Shown here: positions 1 to 8,431 of the stretch, one piece after another
How positions within the stretch are numbered: position 1 is the first letter of the stretch
Layout of the letters: each line of letters begins with the position of its first letter
Source of the DNA: Streptomyces sp. NBC_01262
Lineage (GTDB): Bacteria; Actinomycetota; Actinomycetes; Streptomycetales; Streptomycetaceae
Reading direction: 5' to 3'
Assembly: GCF_036226365.1 (NCBI RefSeq)
Contig: NZ_CP108462.1
Coordinates: forward strand, 6,604,501 to 6,668,500
DNA: 64,000 bases
Notes under the pieces: model-generated
Database searches by the model: none
What the model was told of the DNA's origin: nothing
The model's input: the letters and a program-made list of their open reading frames with translations, nothing else
Program-made: the position numbers and the translations under genes

Positions 1-695
1 CGGTACTGGTCCAGCGTGACCGGCTCGCCGGTCCCCTCGTGGGTGCGTACGGCGGTCTTGGACGCCACCGTCTCGTAGATGAAGTCACCGACGAAGAGCA
101 CGACATCGGGGTCCTTGGCCAGCATGTCGCGGTAGGCGGTGAAGTAGCCGTGCTGCCAGTGCTGGCACGAGGCCAGGGCGATCCGGAGGCTGCCGGGAGT
201 GCTGCCCGCCGCGGGCGCGGTGAGGGTGCGGCCGGTGCGGGAGACCTTGCCGAGGGCGGTGAAGCGGTACCAGTAGCGCGTGGCGGGGCTCAGGCCCGTG
301 ACGTCCACGTGCACGCTGTGGCCGAGCGCCTTGGTGGCCGAGGCCGTGCCCCGGGCGACCACCGTGGCGAAGCCCTCGTCCGAGGCCACCTCCCAGGTCA
401 CCGGCACCGATGCGGCCAACGCCCCGGCCGCCCCCGACAGCCCCGAAGCGGCCGGCACCAGCCGCGTCCAGATCACGACCGCGGTCGGCAGCGGATCGCC
501 CGAGGCCACGCCCAGCGCGAACACCCCGGAAGCGCCCGACCCGGTCCCCGGCGACGTCCCCGGTGACGGCAGTGCGGCGTTGGCGGTGGCGGCCGCCGCG
601 GCGCCCAGCACACCGGCGCCCAGCGATGTCACGGACGCCCTGATGAATTGCCGCCGGCGCAACCCCTGTTGCGGCGGTTCGGTGGTTCCCCCCAC
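1..695 (-). CDS. phoD: PhoD-like alkaline phosphatase, Tat-exported (3' part outside window)
   Basis: Partial gene running off the left edge; only the N-terminal ~231 residues are present. The GTG at 693-695 is chosen because a GGAGGGG ribosome site lies just upstream and it places the twin-arginine signal LRRRQFIRAS at residues ~12-21, followed by an Ala-rich hydrophobic stretch ending ANAA. The mature part reads as a fibronectin-like PhoD N-terminal domain (GVASGDPLPTAVVIWTRL) followed by LASCQHWQHGYFTAYRDM and DVVLFVGDFIYE, the start of the metallophosphatase domain. The family hydrolyses extracellular phosphomonoesters or diesters with Fe/Ca at the active site. Catalytic residues further downstream cannot be seen. 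No convincing PHO box was found in the short upstream region. Confidence 0.88.
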   Translation of the reverse strand, partial: MGGTTEPPQQGLRRRQFIRASVTSLGAGVLGAAAAATANAALPSPGTSPGTGSGASGVFALGVASGDPLPTAVVIWTRLVPAASGLSGAAGALAASVPVTWEVASDEGFATVVARGTASATKALGHSVHVDVTGLSPATRYWYRFTALGKVSRTGRTLTAPAAGSTPGSLRIALASCQHWQHGYFTAYRDMLAKDPDVVLFVGDFIYETVASKTAVRTHEGTGEPVTLDQY

Positions 696-819
696 GCGTA
701 TGCAGCCCCTCCCCGGACCGGGCCCGAACGAGTCCGAACGACTTCGAACGGGCTTCCATGAGACAGATGTTTATCTGTGAGGTGACTGAGAAGCAAGGCG
801 GGGTTAACCGAGCGTACGT

Positions 820-1494
820 GTGCGGCATGATGGGCCGGTGCGCCGGATCATCATCGCCGCCGCGGCCGTCGTTGCCGCCGCCGCCCTCATCACCTGGGCC
901 GTCCTGGCATCGGGCGGTCCGGGTTCCAAGGGCAGCGCCTCGGCCGGCTCCGACGACCCCCGGGCGTCGGCGAGCCGCACCGCCATCGCGCTGATCACCC
1001 CGGGCGGCACGGCCGCCGCGCAGGGAACGGACGCGGGAACGGGCACGGCGACCGGACAGAGCGGCGGGAGCACCGGGGCCGTGTGCCGGACCGGCGACCT
1101 GTCCACCGGGCTGAGGGTCACCGGCACCGGCCGGGCGCTCATCGTGTGGAAGAACACCGGCGACGGCGTCTGCACGATCACCGGCAACCCCGTCGTCGCC
1201 CCGCTCAACCCGGACGGCTCCCGCGCGGACCTGCCCGTCGACTGGGTCGACCACCCCTCGCCCGCCCACCGGGTCACCCTGGCCCCGGGCGGGTCCGCGT
1301 ACGCCGGGGTGAGCTTCGAGAGCCTGCGGGGCTGCGAGGACTTCGGGGGACTGGCCGTCGTCGTACCGGGGGAGACCCGGCAGAAGAACGCGATGTTCAC
1401 CGCGGCCGGTGGCGCCCGGACCACGGTGCCGGTCTGCGACAGCGGCTTCAAGGTCGGCACGGCCGACGCCAGCAGCACCGCGGCAGCCTTCTGA
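820..1494 (+). CDS. DUF4232 domain secreted/anchored protein
   Basis: 224 residues from the GTG at 820; the in-frame GTG at 838 gives a more usual anchor (MRRIIIAAAAVVAAAALITW) and may be the true start, as neither has a clear ribosome site. A single hydrophobic N-terminal segment precedes a Gly/Ser/Thr-rich linker and then a DUF4232-like beta domain from about residue 88. That domain begins at CRTGDLSTGLRV and has conserved cysteines (CRTGD, GVCTITG, LRGCEDF, VPVCDSG) that could form two disulfides outside the membrane. DUF4232 proteins are common cell-surface proteins of streptomycetes and have no established function. It stands alone between the divergent phoD and proB. Confidence 0.75.
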   Translation: MRHDGPVRRIIIAAAAVVAAAALITWAVLASGGPGSKGSASAGSDDPRASASRTAIALITPGGTAAAQGTDAGTGTATGQSGGSTGAVCRTGDLSTGLRVTGTGRALIVWKNTGDGVCTITGNPVVAPLNPDGSRADLPVDWVDHPSPAHRVTLAPGGSAYAGVSFESLRGCEDFGGLAVVVPGETRQKNAMFTAAGGARTTVPVCDSGFKVGTADASSTAAAF

Positions 1495-1599
1495 CGTCCT
1501 GACGGCGCGCGAGCGGCGGGCGTCCGCCCAGCGGAATGCCGAGGCGGCGTCGCGCCGGCCTCGCGTAGATTGCGAGGACCGGCTTGAGGAAGGACGCAC

Positions 1600-2727
1600 G
1601 TGGCAAGCGCGAGGCAGGACGTGGTGGACGCCCGCAGGATCGTGGTCAAGGTCGGTTCGTCGTCACTGACGACAGCGGCCGGCGGGCTGGACGCGGACCG
1701 GGTCGACGCGCTCGTGGACGTGCTGGCCAAGGTGCGTGACAGCGGCGCCAAGGACATAGTCCTGGTCTCCTCCGGCGCCATCGCCGCCGGGCTCGCCCCG
1801 CTCGGCCTCACCAAGCGCCCCCGTGACCTGGCCCGCCAGCAGGCCGCCGCCAGCGTCGGCCAGGGGCTGCTCATGGCCCGCTACACGGCGTCCTTCGCGC
1901 GCTACGGCGTACGGGTGGGACAGGTGCTGCTCACCTCCGACGACGTCAGCCGCCGGGCGCACTACCGCAACGCGTACCGGACCCTGGACCAGCTGCTCGC
2001 CATGGGCGCGCTGCCGGTCGTCAACGAGAACGACACCGTCGCCACGGACGAGATCCGCTTCGGCGACAACGACCGGCTGGCCGCGCTCGTGGCCCACCTC
2101 GTACGCGCCGACCTGCTGGTGCTGCTGTCCGACGTGGACGGGCTCTACGACGGCGACCCCAGCAACCCCGGCGCCTCGCGCATCGACGAGGTGGCCGGCC
2201 CCGCAGACCTGGACGGCATCTCCATCGGCAGCTCCGGCAAGGCCGGCGTCGGCACCGGCGGCATGGTCACCAAGGTCGAGGCCGCCCGGATCGCCACCGG
2301 CGCCGGCATCCCCGTCGTCCTCACCTCCGCCACGCACGCCGCCGACGCGCTGGCCGGGCGGCCCACCGGCACCCTGTTCACCCGTACCGGCAAGCGCTCC
2401 GCCGACCGGCTGCTCTGGCTCGCCCACGCCTCCACCCCGCTCGGCGCGCTCATCCTCGATGACGGCGCGGTGCAGGCCGTGGTGAAGGGCCGCAAATCCC
2501 TCCTCCCGGCGGGCATCGCCAGCATCGAGGGCCAGTTCGCCGCCGGCGACCCCGTCGAGCTGCGCGACACCGCCGGGCACGCGGTGGCTCGCGGGCTGGT
2601 CAACTTCGACGCCGCCGAGCTGCCGAGGCTGCTCGGCCGCTCCACGCGCGAGCTCGCCCGGGAGCTGGGACCGGCGTACGAACGTGAGGTCGTACACCGC
2701 GACGACCTCGTACTCCTGCACACCTGA
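1600..2727 (+). CDS. proB: Glutamate 5-kinase
   Basis: 375-residue ProB that phosphorylates L-glutamate to glutamyl-5-phosphate, the first and normally proline-inhibited step of proline synthesis, in the cytoplasm. The amino acid kinase fold is clear: RIVVKVGSSSL at residues ~13-23, LVSSGAIAAGL, VVNENDTVATDEIRFGDND, LLSDVDGLY and GTGGMVTKVEAA. A C-terminal PUA domain (~290-370) makes it the long form. The GTG start is preceded by GAGGAAGGA about 6 nt upstream. proA follows at 3351 after one small gene. In many streptomycetes obgE sits just upstream; here a DUF4232 gene does. Confidence 0.96.
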   Translation: MASARQDVVDARRIVVKVGSSSLTTAAGGLDADRVDALVDVLAKVRDSGAKDIVLVSSGAIAAGLAPLGLTKRPRDLARQQAAASVGQGLLMARYTASFARYGVRVGQVLLTSDDVSRRAHYRNAYRTLDQLLAMGALPVVNENDTVATDEIRFGDNDRLAALVAHLVRADLLVLLSDVDGLYDGDPSNPGASRIDEVAGPADLDGISIGSSGKAGVGTGGMVTKVEAARIATGAGIPVVLTSATHAADALAGRPTGTLFTRTGKRSADRLLWLAHASTPLGALILDDGAVQAVVKGRKSLLPAGIASIEGQFAAGDPVELRDTAGHAVARGLVNFDAAELPRLLGRSTRELARELGPAYEREVVHRDDLVLLHT

Positions 2728-2835
2728 CGGCCCTCATCCGTGGCTTCTTGGTGAAAACCGCCCCGTGGCCCCTCGCATACTGGTCAACTTTGATGCGGTA
2801 GCGGAAGCAGCGAGCGCCGACAGGGGAGGCCACCG

Positions 2836-3273
2836 GTGAGACGAGGGCGTCCAGGGGCACCGCGCGCACTGGTCAGTGTCGACGGGACCGGGACGGGGGC
2901 GGTGGCCTCCGTGTCCGCGCAGCCCCAGCACCAGCCACGCCTGTGGCATGTCACCCTCAGCGTCTCCGGGACCGAGGCCCCGCTCCCGGAGGTCCGCCGC
3001 GGCCTCGAACAGCTCGCCCACGACCACCCCTTCCTCCTCACCAGCCGCTACGCCGCCGACCACGCCGAAATCCGCTACTGGGAAGAGGCCCGCGACCTCC
3101 ACGACGCCGCCGCCATCGCGCTGCGCCTGTGGGGCGAACACCGCTCCACCGCCAACCTTCCCCCCTGGGAGATCGTGGGCCTGGAGGTCATCGACCGCGA
3201 GACCTACCACCAGCGCATCGCCGAGGGCTACGGCCCCGCGCCGGCCACCCCCGTCGGGGTCCACCCTTTCTGA
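2836..3273 (+). CDS. Conserved hypothetical protein between proB and proA
   Basis: 145-residue soluble protein with no signal peptide or membrane segment. The GTG start has GGGGAGG eight bases upstream. The region from about residue 35 ([22 protein letters not shown]) to the end looks like one compact alpha/beta domain, with an [36 protein letters not shown] core rich in acidic residues and histidine; the last part is [14 protein letters not shown] recognise it only as the kind of small conserved protein streptomycetes carry at this spot. Its position between two proline genes does not prove a role in proline synthesis. Confidence 0.72.
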   Translation: MRRGRPGAPRALVSVDGTGTGAVASVSAQPQHQPRLWHVTLSVSGTEAPLPEVRRGLEQLAHDHPFLLTSRYAADHAEIRYWEEARDLHDAAAIALRLWGEHRSTANLPPWEIVGLEVIDRETYHQRIAEGYGPAPATPVGVHPF

Positions 3274-3337
3274 CTCCCGGGCCGCCGCCCGGGTCTCAGC
3301 CGGTGGAAAGCCGTGACGGCGGCCCCGCCCGCCGCCG

Positions 3338-3343
3338 TACCCT
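3338..3343 (+). promoter_or_regulatory. Putative -10 element for leaderless proA transcript
   Basis: TACCCT ends 7 nt before the ATG at 3351. This is the spacing expected when transcription begins at the start codon. There is no Shine-Dalgarno sequence, which supports the 3351 start over the in-frame ATG at 3345. No clear -35 box. Confidence 0.45.
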
Positions 3344-3350
3344 GATGGGC

Positions 3351-4667
3351 ATGAGCAGCCGCAGCCACGACACCGCCGCATCCCTGCCGTCCCCCTGGCC
3401 GGAGTCCCCGGTCCTGCGCGCCGCGATCCGCGCGCGGGCCGCCGCCGCGGACCTCGCGCCGATGCCGCGCTCCGTGAAGGACGACGCGCTGCTGGCGATC
3501 GCGGACGCGCTGGTGGTCCGGACGAGGGAAATCGTCGAGGCCAACGAGAAGGACATCGCGCGGGCCCGCGAAGCCGGCACGAGCGAGACGGTGATCGACC
3601 GGCTGACCCTCACCCCGGAGCGCGTACGGGCGATCGCGAACGACGTACGGGACGTGGCGGGCCTGCCCGATCCCGTCGGCGAGGTCGTGCGCGGCTCGAC
3701 GCTGCCCAACGGCCTGGACCTGCGGCAGGTCCGGGTCCCGCTGGGGGTCGTGGGGATCATCTACGAGGCCCGGCCGAATGTGACCGTCGACGCCGCCGCG
3801 CTGTGTCTGAAGTCGGGCAACGCCGTTCTGCTGCGCGGCTCTTCGTCCGCGTACAACTCCAACCACGCCCTGGTCACCGTCCTGCGGGACGCGGTCGGCG
3901 GGGCCGGGCTGCCGGCGGACTGCGTGCAGCTGGTGCCGGGGGAGAGCCGGGAGTCGGTGCACGAACTGATGCGCGCCCGGGGGATGGTGGACGTACTGAT
4001 CCCGCGCGGCGGGGCCTCGCTGATCAAGACCGTCGTGGAGCAGTCGACGGTGCCGGTGATCGAGACGGGCACCGGCAACTGCCATGTGTACGTGGACGCG
4101 CAGGCGGACCTCGACATGGCGGTGGCGGTGCTGATCAACTCCAAGGCGCAGCGCCCGAGCGTGTGCAACGCGGCCGAGACCCTGCTGGTCCACCAGGACA
4201 TCGCCGAGGAGTTCCTGCCGCGCGCGCTGGACGCGCTGGCCGAGGCCGGGGTGACCGTGCACGGCGACGAGCGGGTCCTCGCGCTGGCCGAGAAGTCCGG
4301 GAGCAAGGCGAAGGTCGTGCCGGCCACTGCGGAGGACTGGGAGACCGAGTACCTGTCCTACGACATCGCGGCGGGCATCGTGGACTCCCTGGACGCGGCC
4401 GTGGGGCACATCCGCCTGTGGTCCTCCGGTCACACCGAGGCGATCGTGACGAGCTCGCAGCCCGCCGCCCGCCGCTTCACCCAATTGGTGGATGCGGCCG
4501 CGGTCGCCGTGAACGCCTCGACCCGGTTCACCGACGGCGGCCAGTTCGGTTTCGGCGCGGAGATCGGGATCTCCACGCAGAAGCTGCACGCACGCGGCCC
4601 GATGGGCCTGCCGGAGCTGACGTCGACGAAGTTCATCGTGACCGGGGACGGCCACATCCGCGGGTGA
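3351..4667 (+). CDS. proA: Gamma-glutamyl phosphate reductase
   Basis: 438-residue ProA, the NADPH-dependent second step of proline synthesis, reducing glutamyl-5-phosphate to glutamate semialdehyde. It belongs to the aldehyde dehydrogenase superfamily. Visible marks are [26 protein letters not shown], the nucleotide-binding [25 protein letters not shown], and the catalytic cysteine C272 in [13 protein letters not shown]. The C-terminal [22 protein letters not shown] is also typical. The N-terminus has a ~20-residue extension compared with E. coli. The likely start is ATG 3351, with no ribosome site, as discussed for the preceding -10 hexamer. It probably acts with ProB, though a separate promoter lies between them. 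Confidence 0.96.
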   Translation: MSSRSHDTAASLPSPWPESPVLRAAIRARAAAADLAPMPRSVKDDALLAIADALVVRTREIVEANEKDIARAREAGTSETVIDRLTLTPERVRAIANDVRDVAGLPDPVGEVVRGSTLPNGLDLRQVRVPLGVVGIIYEARPNVTVDAAALCLKSGNAVLLRGSSSAYNSNHALVTVLRDAVGGAGLPADCVQLVPGESRESVHELMRARGMVDVLIPRGGASLIKTVVEQSTVPVIETGTGNCHVYVDAQADLDMAVAVLINSKAQRPSVCNAAETLLVHQDIAEEFLPRALDALAEAGVTVHGDERVLALAEKSGSKAKVVPATAEDWETEYLSYDIAAGIVDSLDAAVGHIRLWSSGHTEAIVTSSQPAARRFTQLVDAAAVAVNASTRFTDGGQFGFGAEIGISTQKLHARGPMGLPELTSTKFIVTGDGHIRG

Positions 4668-4719
4668 TCCGGGGCCGGGTCCTGGCCGGATCCGGTCGGA
4701 ACCCCGGCTGGATCCGGGC

Positions 4720-4737
4720 GGAATCAGGGCTGATTCC
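4720..4737 (+). terminator. Small hairpin downstream of proA
   Basis: Perfect 7-bp inverted repeat GGAATCA / TGATTCC with a GGGC loop, 53 nt after the proA stop. It lacks a T tract. The same 120-nt gap holds two related imperfect copies of a GGATCCGG(T/G)CGGAA unit at about 4688-4722. It may be a weak terminator or just degenerate repeat sequence. Confidence 0.3.
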
Positions 4738-4774
4738 CAGCTGAATTCCCTGCCCAAAATGGCGTCCCGGGCCC

Positions 4775-4780
4775 TATTCT
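4775..4780 (+). promoter_or_regulatory. Putative -10 element for leaderless transcript
   Basis: TATTCT, the most AT-rich hexamer in the gap, ends 6 nt before the GTG start at 4787 and there is no ribosome site. This suggests transcription begins at the start codon. Confidence 0.45.
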
Positions 4781-4786
4781 GGACGG

Positions 4787-5278
4787 GTGCCGGACGATGT
4801 GGGGGCTGGCCGTCCGTTCCCGGACGGGGAAGACCACGGTGGCGCGGACGACGAGTTCGCCTCCGTGGTGCTCGACGAGGCCTTCATACGGGCTGCCGCC
4901 TTCCACGAACCCAGCCACGCCGAGCGCCTGCTCGCCGCCGCCCGGGCAGCCCGGGTCGGCGGCATCGAGGACGAGCCCGGCGGCCATGACGCCGAGGACG
5001 CGCACTACGGCGACCGGGCCCACGGCGAGCTGGATCCCGAGGACGCGGAGTACGAGGAGCTGTACGCCCAGCGCAGCCCCTACCGGGGGCACGCGCGCTG
5101 GCACCGTACGGTCGCCTGGGTGCTGGCCGTACTCATGGGTATCGGCGTGGTCGCACTGACGTTCGCAGCCGTCTACCGCGGCGCCGGCGGTGGCCGCCAG
5201 TCGGACATCCAGCCGTCCCCCACGGGCCGGGTGGGCGCGCCCTCCGCGCCGCCGGTCGCGGTCAGTCCGACCCACTGA
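4787..5278 (+). CDS. Acidic single-pass membrane protein, paralogue 1
   Basis: 163 residues. An acidic cytoplasmic region (~1-105) is followed by one membrane segment (about 108-127, TVAWVLAVLMGIGVVALTFAAVY) and a short outside tail rich in Pro/Ser. Near the N-terminus is DDEFASVVLDEAFIRAA, closely matched in the next gene (DDEYRSVVFDESFVRAA), so the two are tandem paralogues at least in this motif. After the motif both have an E..S..ERL segment. Function unknown; a type I/III-like anchor displaying a short cytoplasmic motif suggests a protein-interaction role, which is inference. GTG start chosen from the leaderless -10 spacing. Confidence 0.68.
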   Translation: MPDDVGAGRPFPDGEDHGGADDEFASVVLDEAFIRAAAFHEPSHAERLLAAARAARVGGIEDEPGGHDAEDAHYGDRAHGELDPEDAEYEELYAQRSPYRGHARWHRTVAWVLAVLMGIGVVALTFAAVYRGAGGGRQSDIQPSPTGRVGAPSAPPVAVSPTH

Positions 5279-5349
5279 CCCCGGACAGGACCTGGCCATC
5301 CGAGCAAAGTTGTCTCGTACCAGGGCGTTTATAAGAGCTCTCCGCGACC

Positions 5350-5355
5350 TACCCT
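5350..5355 (+). promoter_or_regulatory. Putative -10 element for leaderless transcript
   Basis: TACCCT ends 6 nt before ATG 5362; no ribosome site. A TTTATAAG patch at 5328-5335 is the other AT-rich element here and could be an alternative upstream promoter. Confidence 0.42.
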
Positions 5356-5361
5356 TGTGAT

Positions 5362-6501
5362 ATGGCCGGTCCTGGAGACCCACCTGAGGGGAACCCCGAG
5401 GGCGTTCCGGGAGGTGGGGACGACGAGTACCGATCCGTCGTCTTCGACGAATCGTTTGTTCGCGCTGCCCGGATACAGGAGTACTCGGCCCGTGAGCGGC
5501 TGGACGGTACCGCGCGCGCCGTGCGCAACCGCCGCTTCTGGTCCCGGGGCGGCGCCCCACGGCAGGCCCTGATCCTGGTCATCCTGATCGCGATGGCCTT
5601 CGGCACCGCGATCTACCTGGGCATACGCAATCCGTACCATCAGCCCGCCGTCCCCGTCGCCGGGCAGCTGCGGATCACCCTGATACCGCTCGCGCCCGCC
5701 GGCGCGGTCCCCGCCGCCGACCGCGAGCAGCCCTTCGCCGGCCACCGGGCCGCCGACTACCGCACCGGCGCCGCGGGCATCACCTTCCCGGCCGCCCACC
5801 GGACCTCGCACTTCACCGAGGACCAGGTCATGCAGGCGCTGATCATCGCGCAGGAGTACCTGGTCGCCTCCACGATGGACCCCGGCGCGCTGACCGGCGG
5901 CGATGTCCGCACCGTACGGAATCTGCTCACCCCCGGGCAGCAGGAGCAGTTCGACCGCAGCCTGGAGAAGCCCGCCAACGACGGCCGGTACGCGGCCACC
6001 GGCTGGCTGGTGCGCTTCGACCCGGCCCGGATCGCGCTGGCCGACGAGCAGGTGCGGGTGCGCGGCAGCATGACCGCCACGGAGGCCACCGACGACACCC
6101 TGGAGGTCGTCACCGACCACACCCTGGTCTACGCGGTCCGTGACGCCATCGGGGTCGCGAGCACGCCCTCGCTGTTCACCGTCCGGCGCGAGATGCGGCT
6201 GCGCTTCGACCCCGACGACCTGCGCGACCGCCACGTCGAGCTGGTGCAGGCCTCGGTCGAGGCCGGGCCGCTGTCCTGCGCGACCGATCAGGCGGGCTAC
6301 TTCCGGCCGCTGCTGGCCGGCCAGCGGGCCCAGCCGCAGACCGGCACCGACCCGTACGACCGCGACCACCAGATCACCTCGGTCTGCGGTGTGCTGGCCC
6401 CCGACATCTCGATCAGTCCTCGGAGCCTTCCGACGGCGACGGCGGTGAGTCCTGGGGCGGCGGCTCCTGGGTCTGCGTCGTCGAGCTCTGCGAGCCGGTG
6501 A
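5362..6501 (+). CDS. Single-pass membrane protein with extracytoplasmic domain, paralogue 2
   Basis: 379 residues. The cytoplasmic N-terminus carries DDEYRSVVFDESFVRAA (about residues 20-36), the motif shared with the preceding gene. A membrane segment follows at about 69-88 (ALILVILIAMAFGTAIYLGI), then a ~250-residue extracytoplasmic domain including DQVMQALIIAQEYLVASTMDP and a repeated beta-type region up to CGVLAPDIS. Two cysteines (SCATDQ, SVCGVL) near the end could pair. The last ~30 residues are low-complexity Ser/Ala/Pro and are encoded antisense to the end of the convergent M48 gene, an overlap of 89 nt. I do not recognise the domain. Streptomyces-type conserved protein of unknown role. 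Confidence 0.72.
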   Translation: MAGPGDPPEGNPEGVPGGGDDEYRSVVFDESFVRAARIQEYSARERLDGTARAVRNRRFWSRGGAPRQALILVILIAMAFGTAIYLGIRNPYHQPAVPVAGQLRITLIPLAPAGAVPAADREQPFAGHRAADYRTGAAGITFPAAHRTSHFTEDQVMQALIIAQEYLVASTMDPGALTGGDVRTVRNLLTPGQQEQFDRSLEKPANDGRYAATGWLVRFDPARIALADEQVRVRGSMTATEATDDTLEVVTDHTLVYAVRDAIGVASTPSLFTVRREMRLRFDPDDLRDRHVELVQASVEAGPLSCATDQAGYFRPLLAGQRAQPQTGTDPYDRDHQITSVCGVLAPDISISPRSLPTATAVSPGAAAPGSASSSSASR

Positions 6502-7513
6502 ACCTGTCGCGCAGCTTGCCGCCCACGTCCCCGGCTCCCGACGTGATGTCGTTGAGCAGCCGCATCAGCGGGTCCTTGCTGGTCTTCACCGTCGCGGCGT
6601 AGTGGCTCGCCGAATCCTTCCAGGCGTCCGTGACCGAGGTGTCCTTGTCCTCGCTGCGCCGCGGGTAGTGGCCGTCCATGATCCGCTGGTAGTCGCGGCT
6701 GGCCTCCCACTTCTTCAGCTCGGCCGCCCGCACGGTGGTGAAGGGGTGGCTGCGCGGCAGCACGTTGAGGATCTTCAGCACGGAGTCGCGCAGGTCGCCC
6801 GCGGCCTCGTACTCCTCGGCCTGCTTCAAGAACGCGTCCACGTTCATCTCGTGCAGGTGGTTGCCGCCGGCGATCTTCATCAGCCCGCGCATCGACGCCC
6901 GCAGGTCCTGGCCGACCAGCAGCCCGGCCCGGTCCGCCGACAGCTCGGACTTGCGGAACCACTCGCGCAGCGCGGTGACGATCGCCAGGATCGCGAGATT
7001 GCCCAGCGGGATCCACGCGATGCGCACGGCCAGATTGGTCAGGAACAGCAGTATCGTCCGGTACACCGCGTGGCCGGACAGCGCGTGTCCCACCTCGTGG
7101 CCGACCACGGCCCGCATCTCCTCCTCGTCGAGGAGCTCCACCAGGCCGGTGGTGACGACGATGATCGGCGCGTCCAGGCCGATGCACATGGCGTTGGGCT
7201 GCGGGTCCTGGGTGACGTACATCGCGGGGACCTTCTCCAGGTCCAGGATGTAGCAGGCGTCCCGCAGCATGTCGTTGAGGTGCGAGAACTGCTCGTCGCT
7301 CACCCGGACGGAGTCGGAGAGGAAGAGCAGCCGCAGACTGCGCTCGGGGAGCAGGCCGCTGAGTGCCTTGAAGACCGTGTCGAACCCGGTCAGCTTGCGC
7401 AGCGCCACCAGCGCCGAGCGGTCGGCCGGGTGCTCGTAGGCACGGGACGAGATACCCGGGAAACGCCGCCGGTTACGCCCCGGCAGATTGTTCGACTCGG
7501 TCGACTCGGACAT
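6413..7513 (-). CDS. M48 family zinc metalloprotease, membrane-associated
   Basis: 366 residues from the ATG at 7511-7513. The zinc-binding HEVGH is at 139-143 (VVGHEVGHALSGH) and the third ligand Glu is probably in FRKSELSADRAGLL. Hydrophobic stretches just after the HEVGH (TILLFLTNLAVRIAWIPL, GNLAILAIVTAL) look like membrane or re-entrant segments, as in HtpX-like proteases. The upstream region includes DPQPNAMCIGLDAPIIVVTTGLVELLDEEEMRAV, typical of the family. The tail (last ~60 residues) is low-complexity Ser/Pro/Gln/Asp. Members degrade misfolded membrane or surface proteins. Alternative upstream starts exist in frame but lack family sequence. The 3' end overlaps the convergent gene by 89 nt. 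Confidence 0.85.
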   Translation of the reverse strand: MSESTESNNLPGRNRRRFPGISSRAYEHPADRSALVALRKLTGFDTVFKALSGLLPERSLRLLFLSDSVRVSDEQFSHLNDMLRDACYILDLEKVPAMYVTQDPQPNAMCIGLDAPIIVVTTGLVELLDEEEMRAVVGHEVGHALSGHAVYRTILLFLTNLAVRIAWIPLGNLAILAIVTALREWFRKSELSADRAGLLVGQDLRASMRGLMKIAGGNHLHEMNVDAFLKQAEEYEAAGDLRDSVLKILNVLPRSHPFTTVRAAELKKWEASRDYQRIMDGHYPRRSEDKDTSVTDAWKDSASHYAATVKTSKDPLMRLLNDITSGAGDVGGKLRDRFTGSQSSTTQTQEPPPQDSPPSPSEGSED

Positions 7514-7594
7514 ATTGGCCAGACCCCCTGATTGCCAATCGGTACACATGGGAGGACGCGCGGAGCCTGCTCGAAGTTCCTTCCGGCTCGCCCG

Positions 7595-7600
7595 TACGAT
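7595..7600 (+). promoter_or_regulatory. Putative -10 element for leaderless small membrane protein
   Basis: TACGAT ends 7 nt before ATG 7608, which favours that ATG as start over the longer open frame. No ribosome site is visible. Confidence 0.42.
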
Positions 7601-7607
7601 GACGCCC

Positions 7608-7769
7608 ATGACTTCATACGCAGCCGTCGCCGCCCTGACCACTCTCGCAGAAGGCGAGGGCGGCGGAGGCGGGCACGAGAGCCTCAATCCGGTCCTCACC
7701 GGTGGCGGTGCCTTTTTCGTCCTGCTTCTCCTGCTCTGGATCACCACGCGTTTCAACCGGGACCGCTGA
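7608..7769 (+). CDS. Small single-pass membrane protein
   Basis: 53 residues starting MTSYAAVAALTTLAEGEGG. A Gly-rich segment leads to one membrane helix (GGAFFVLLLLLWITTRF, about 33-49) and a short basic C-terminus (NRDR), so the N-terminus is probably outside. It lies between the divergent M48 protease and nadD. The start at 7608 is supported by the -10 spacing; an upstream frame reaching 7488 overlaps the M48 start and has no membrane-protein character. Function unknown. Confidence 0.6.
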   Translation: MTSYAAVAALTTLAEGEGGGGGHESLNPVLTGGGAFFVLLLLLWITTRFNRDR

Positions 7770-7797
7770 TCGGGGTAGCGCCGACAGGTTGGCCAAG

Positions 7798-7803
7798 TAG
7801 GCT
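7798..7803 (+). promoter_or_regulatory. Putative -10 element for leaderless nadD transcript
   Basis: TAGGCT ends 8 nt before the nadD ATG at 7812. There is no clear Shine-Dalgarno. Leaderless or nearly leaderless mRNA is likely. Confidence 0.38.
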
Positions 7804-7811
7804 CAGGCCGC

Positions 7812-8414
7812 ATGGGAGAGCAGGAACCGCCGGTGAAGAAGCGGCTCGGCGTGATGGGTGGCACTTTCGACCCCATCCATCACGGTCACCTTGTGGCGGC
7901 CAGCGAGGTCGCGAGTCTGTTCCACCTCGACGAGGTGGTCTTCGTACCGACCGGGCAGCCGTGGCAGAAGACCGACCAGGTGGTGTCGGCGGCCGAGGAC
8001 CGGTATCTGATGACGGTGATCGCCACCGTCTCCAATCCGCAGTTCTCGGTGAGCCGCAGCGACATCGACCGCCCGGGGCGTACGTACACCATCGACACCC
8101 TGCGGGACCTGGCCGCCGAGCACGGTGAGGCGGACCTCTTCTTCATAACGGGCGCCGACGCCCTTTCGCAGATCTTCTCCTGGCGCGACGCCGAGGAGCT
8201 GTTCTCGCTCGCGCACTTCATCGGCGTGACCCGTCCCGGGCACACGCTGGCCGACCCCGGCTTCCCGGAGGGCGGGGTCTCGCTGGTCGAGGTACCGGCG
8301 CTGGCCATCTCCTCGACGGACTGCCGTGAGCGGGTGGCCAAGGGGGAGCCCGTCTGGTACCTCGTACCGGACGGCGTCGTGCGATATATCGACAAACGAA
8401 AGCTGTACCGGTAA
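7812..8414 (+). CDS. nadD: Nicotinate-nucleotide adenylyltransferase
   Basis: 200-residue NadD that makes deamido-NAD from nicotinate mononucleotide and ATP, the penultimate step of NAD synthesis in the cytoplasm. Nucleotidyltransferase marks are [12 protein letters not shown] (about 16-27) with the HxGH-type signature, [22 protein letters not shown], and the C-terminal [21 protein letters not shown], which corresponds to the family ISSTxIR motif. Length is normal. It is followed after 17 nt by a LytR_C protein and then rsfS, the conserved actinobacterial nadD-rsfS order. Confidence 0.95.
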   Translation: MGEQEPPVKKRLGVMGGTFDPIHHGHLVAASEVASLFHLDEVVFVPTGQPWQKTDQVVSAAEDRYLMTVIATVSNPQFSVSRSDIDRPGRTYTIDTLRDLAAEHGEADLFFITGADALSQIFSWRDAEELFSLAHFIGVTRPGHTLADPGFPEGGVSLVEVPALAISSTDCRERVAKGEPVWYLVPDGVVRYIDKRKLYR

Positions 8415-8431
8415 CCGGTGGAGGGGTCCCC

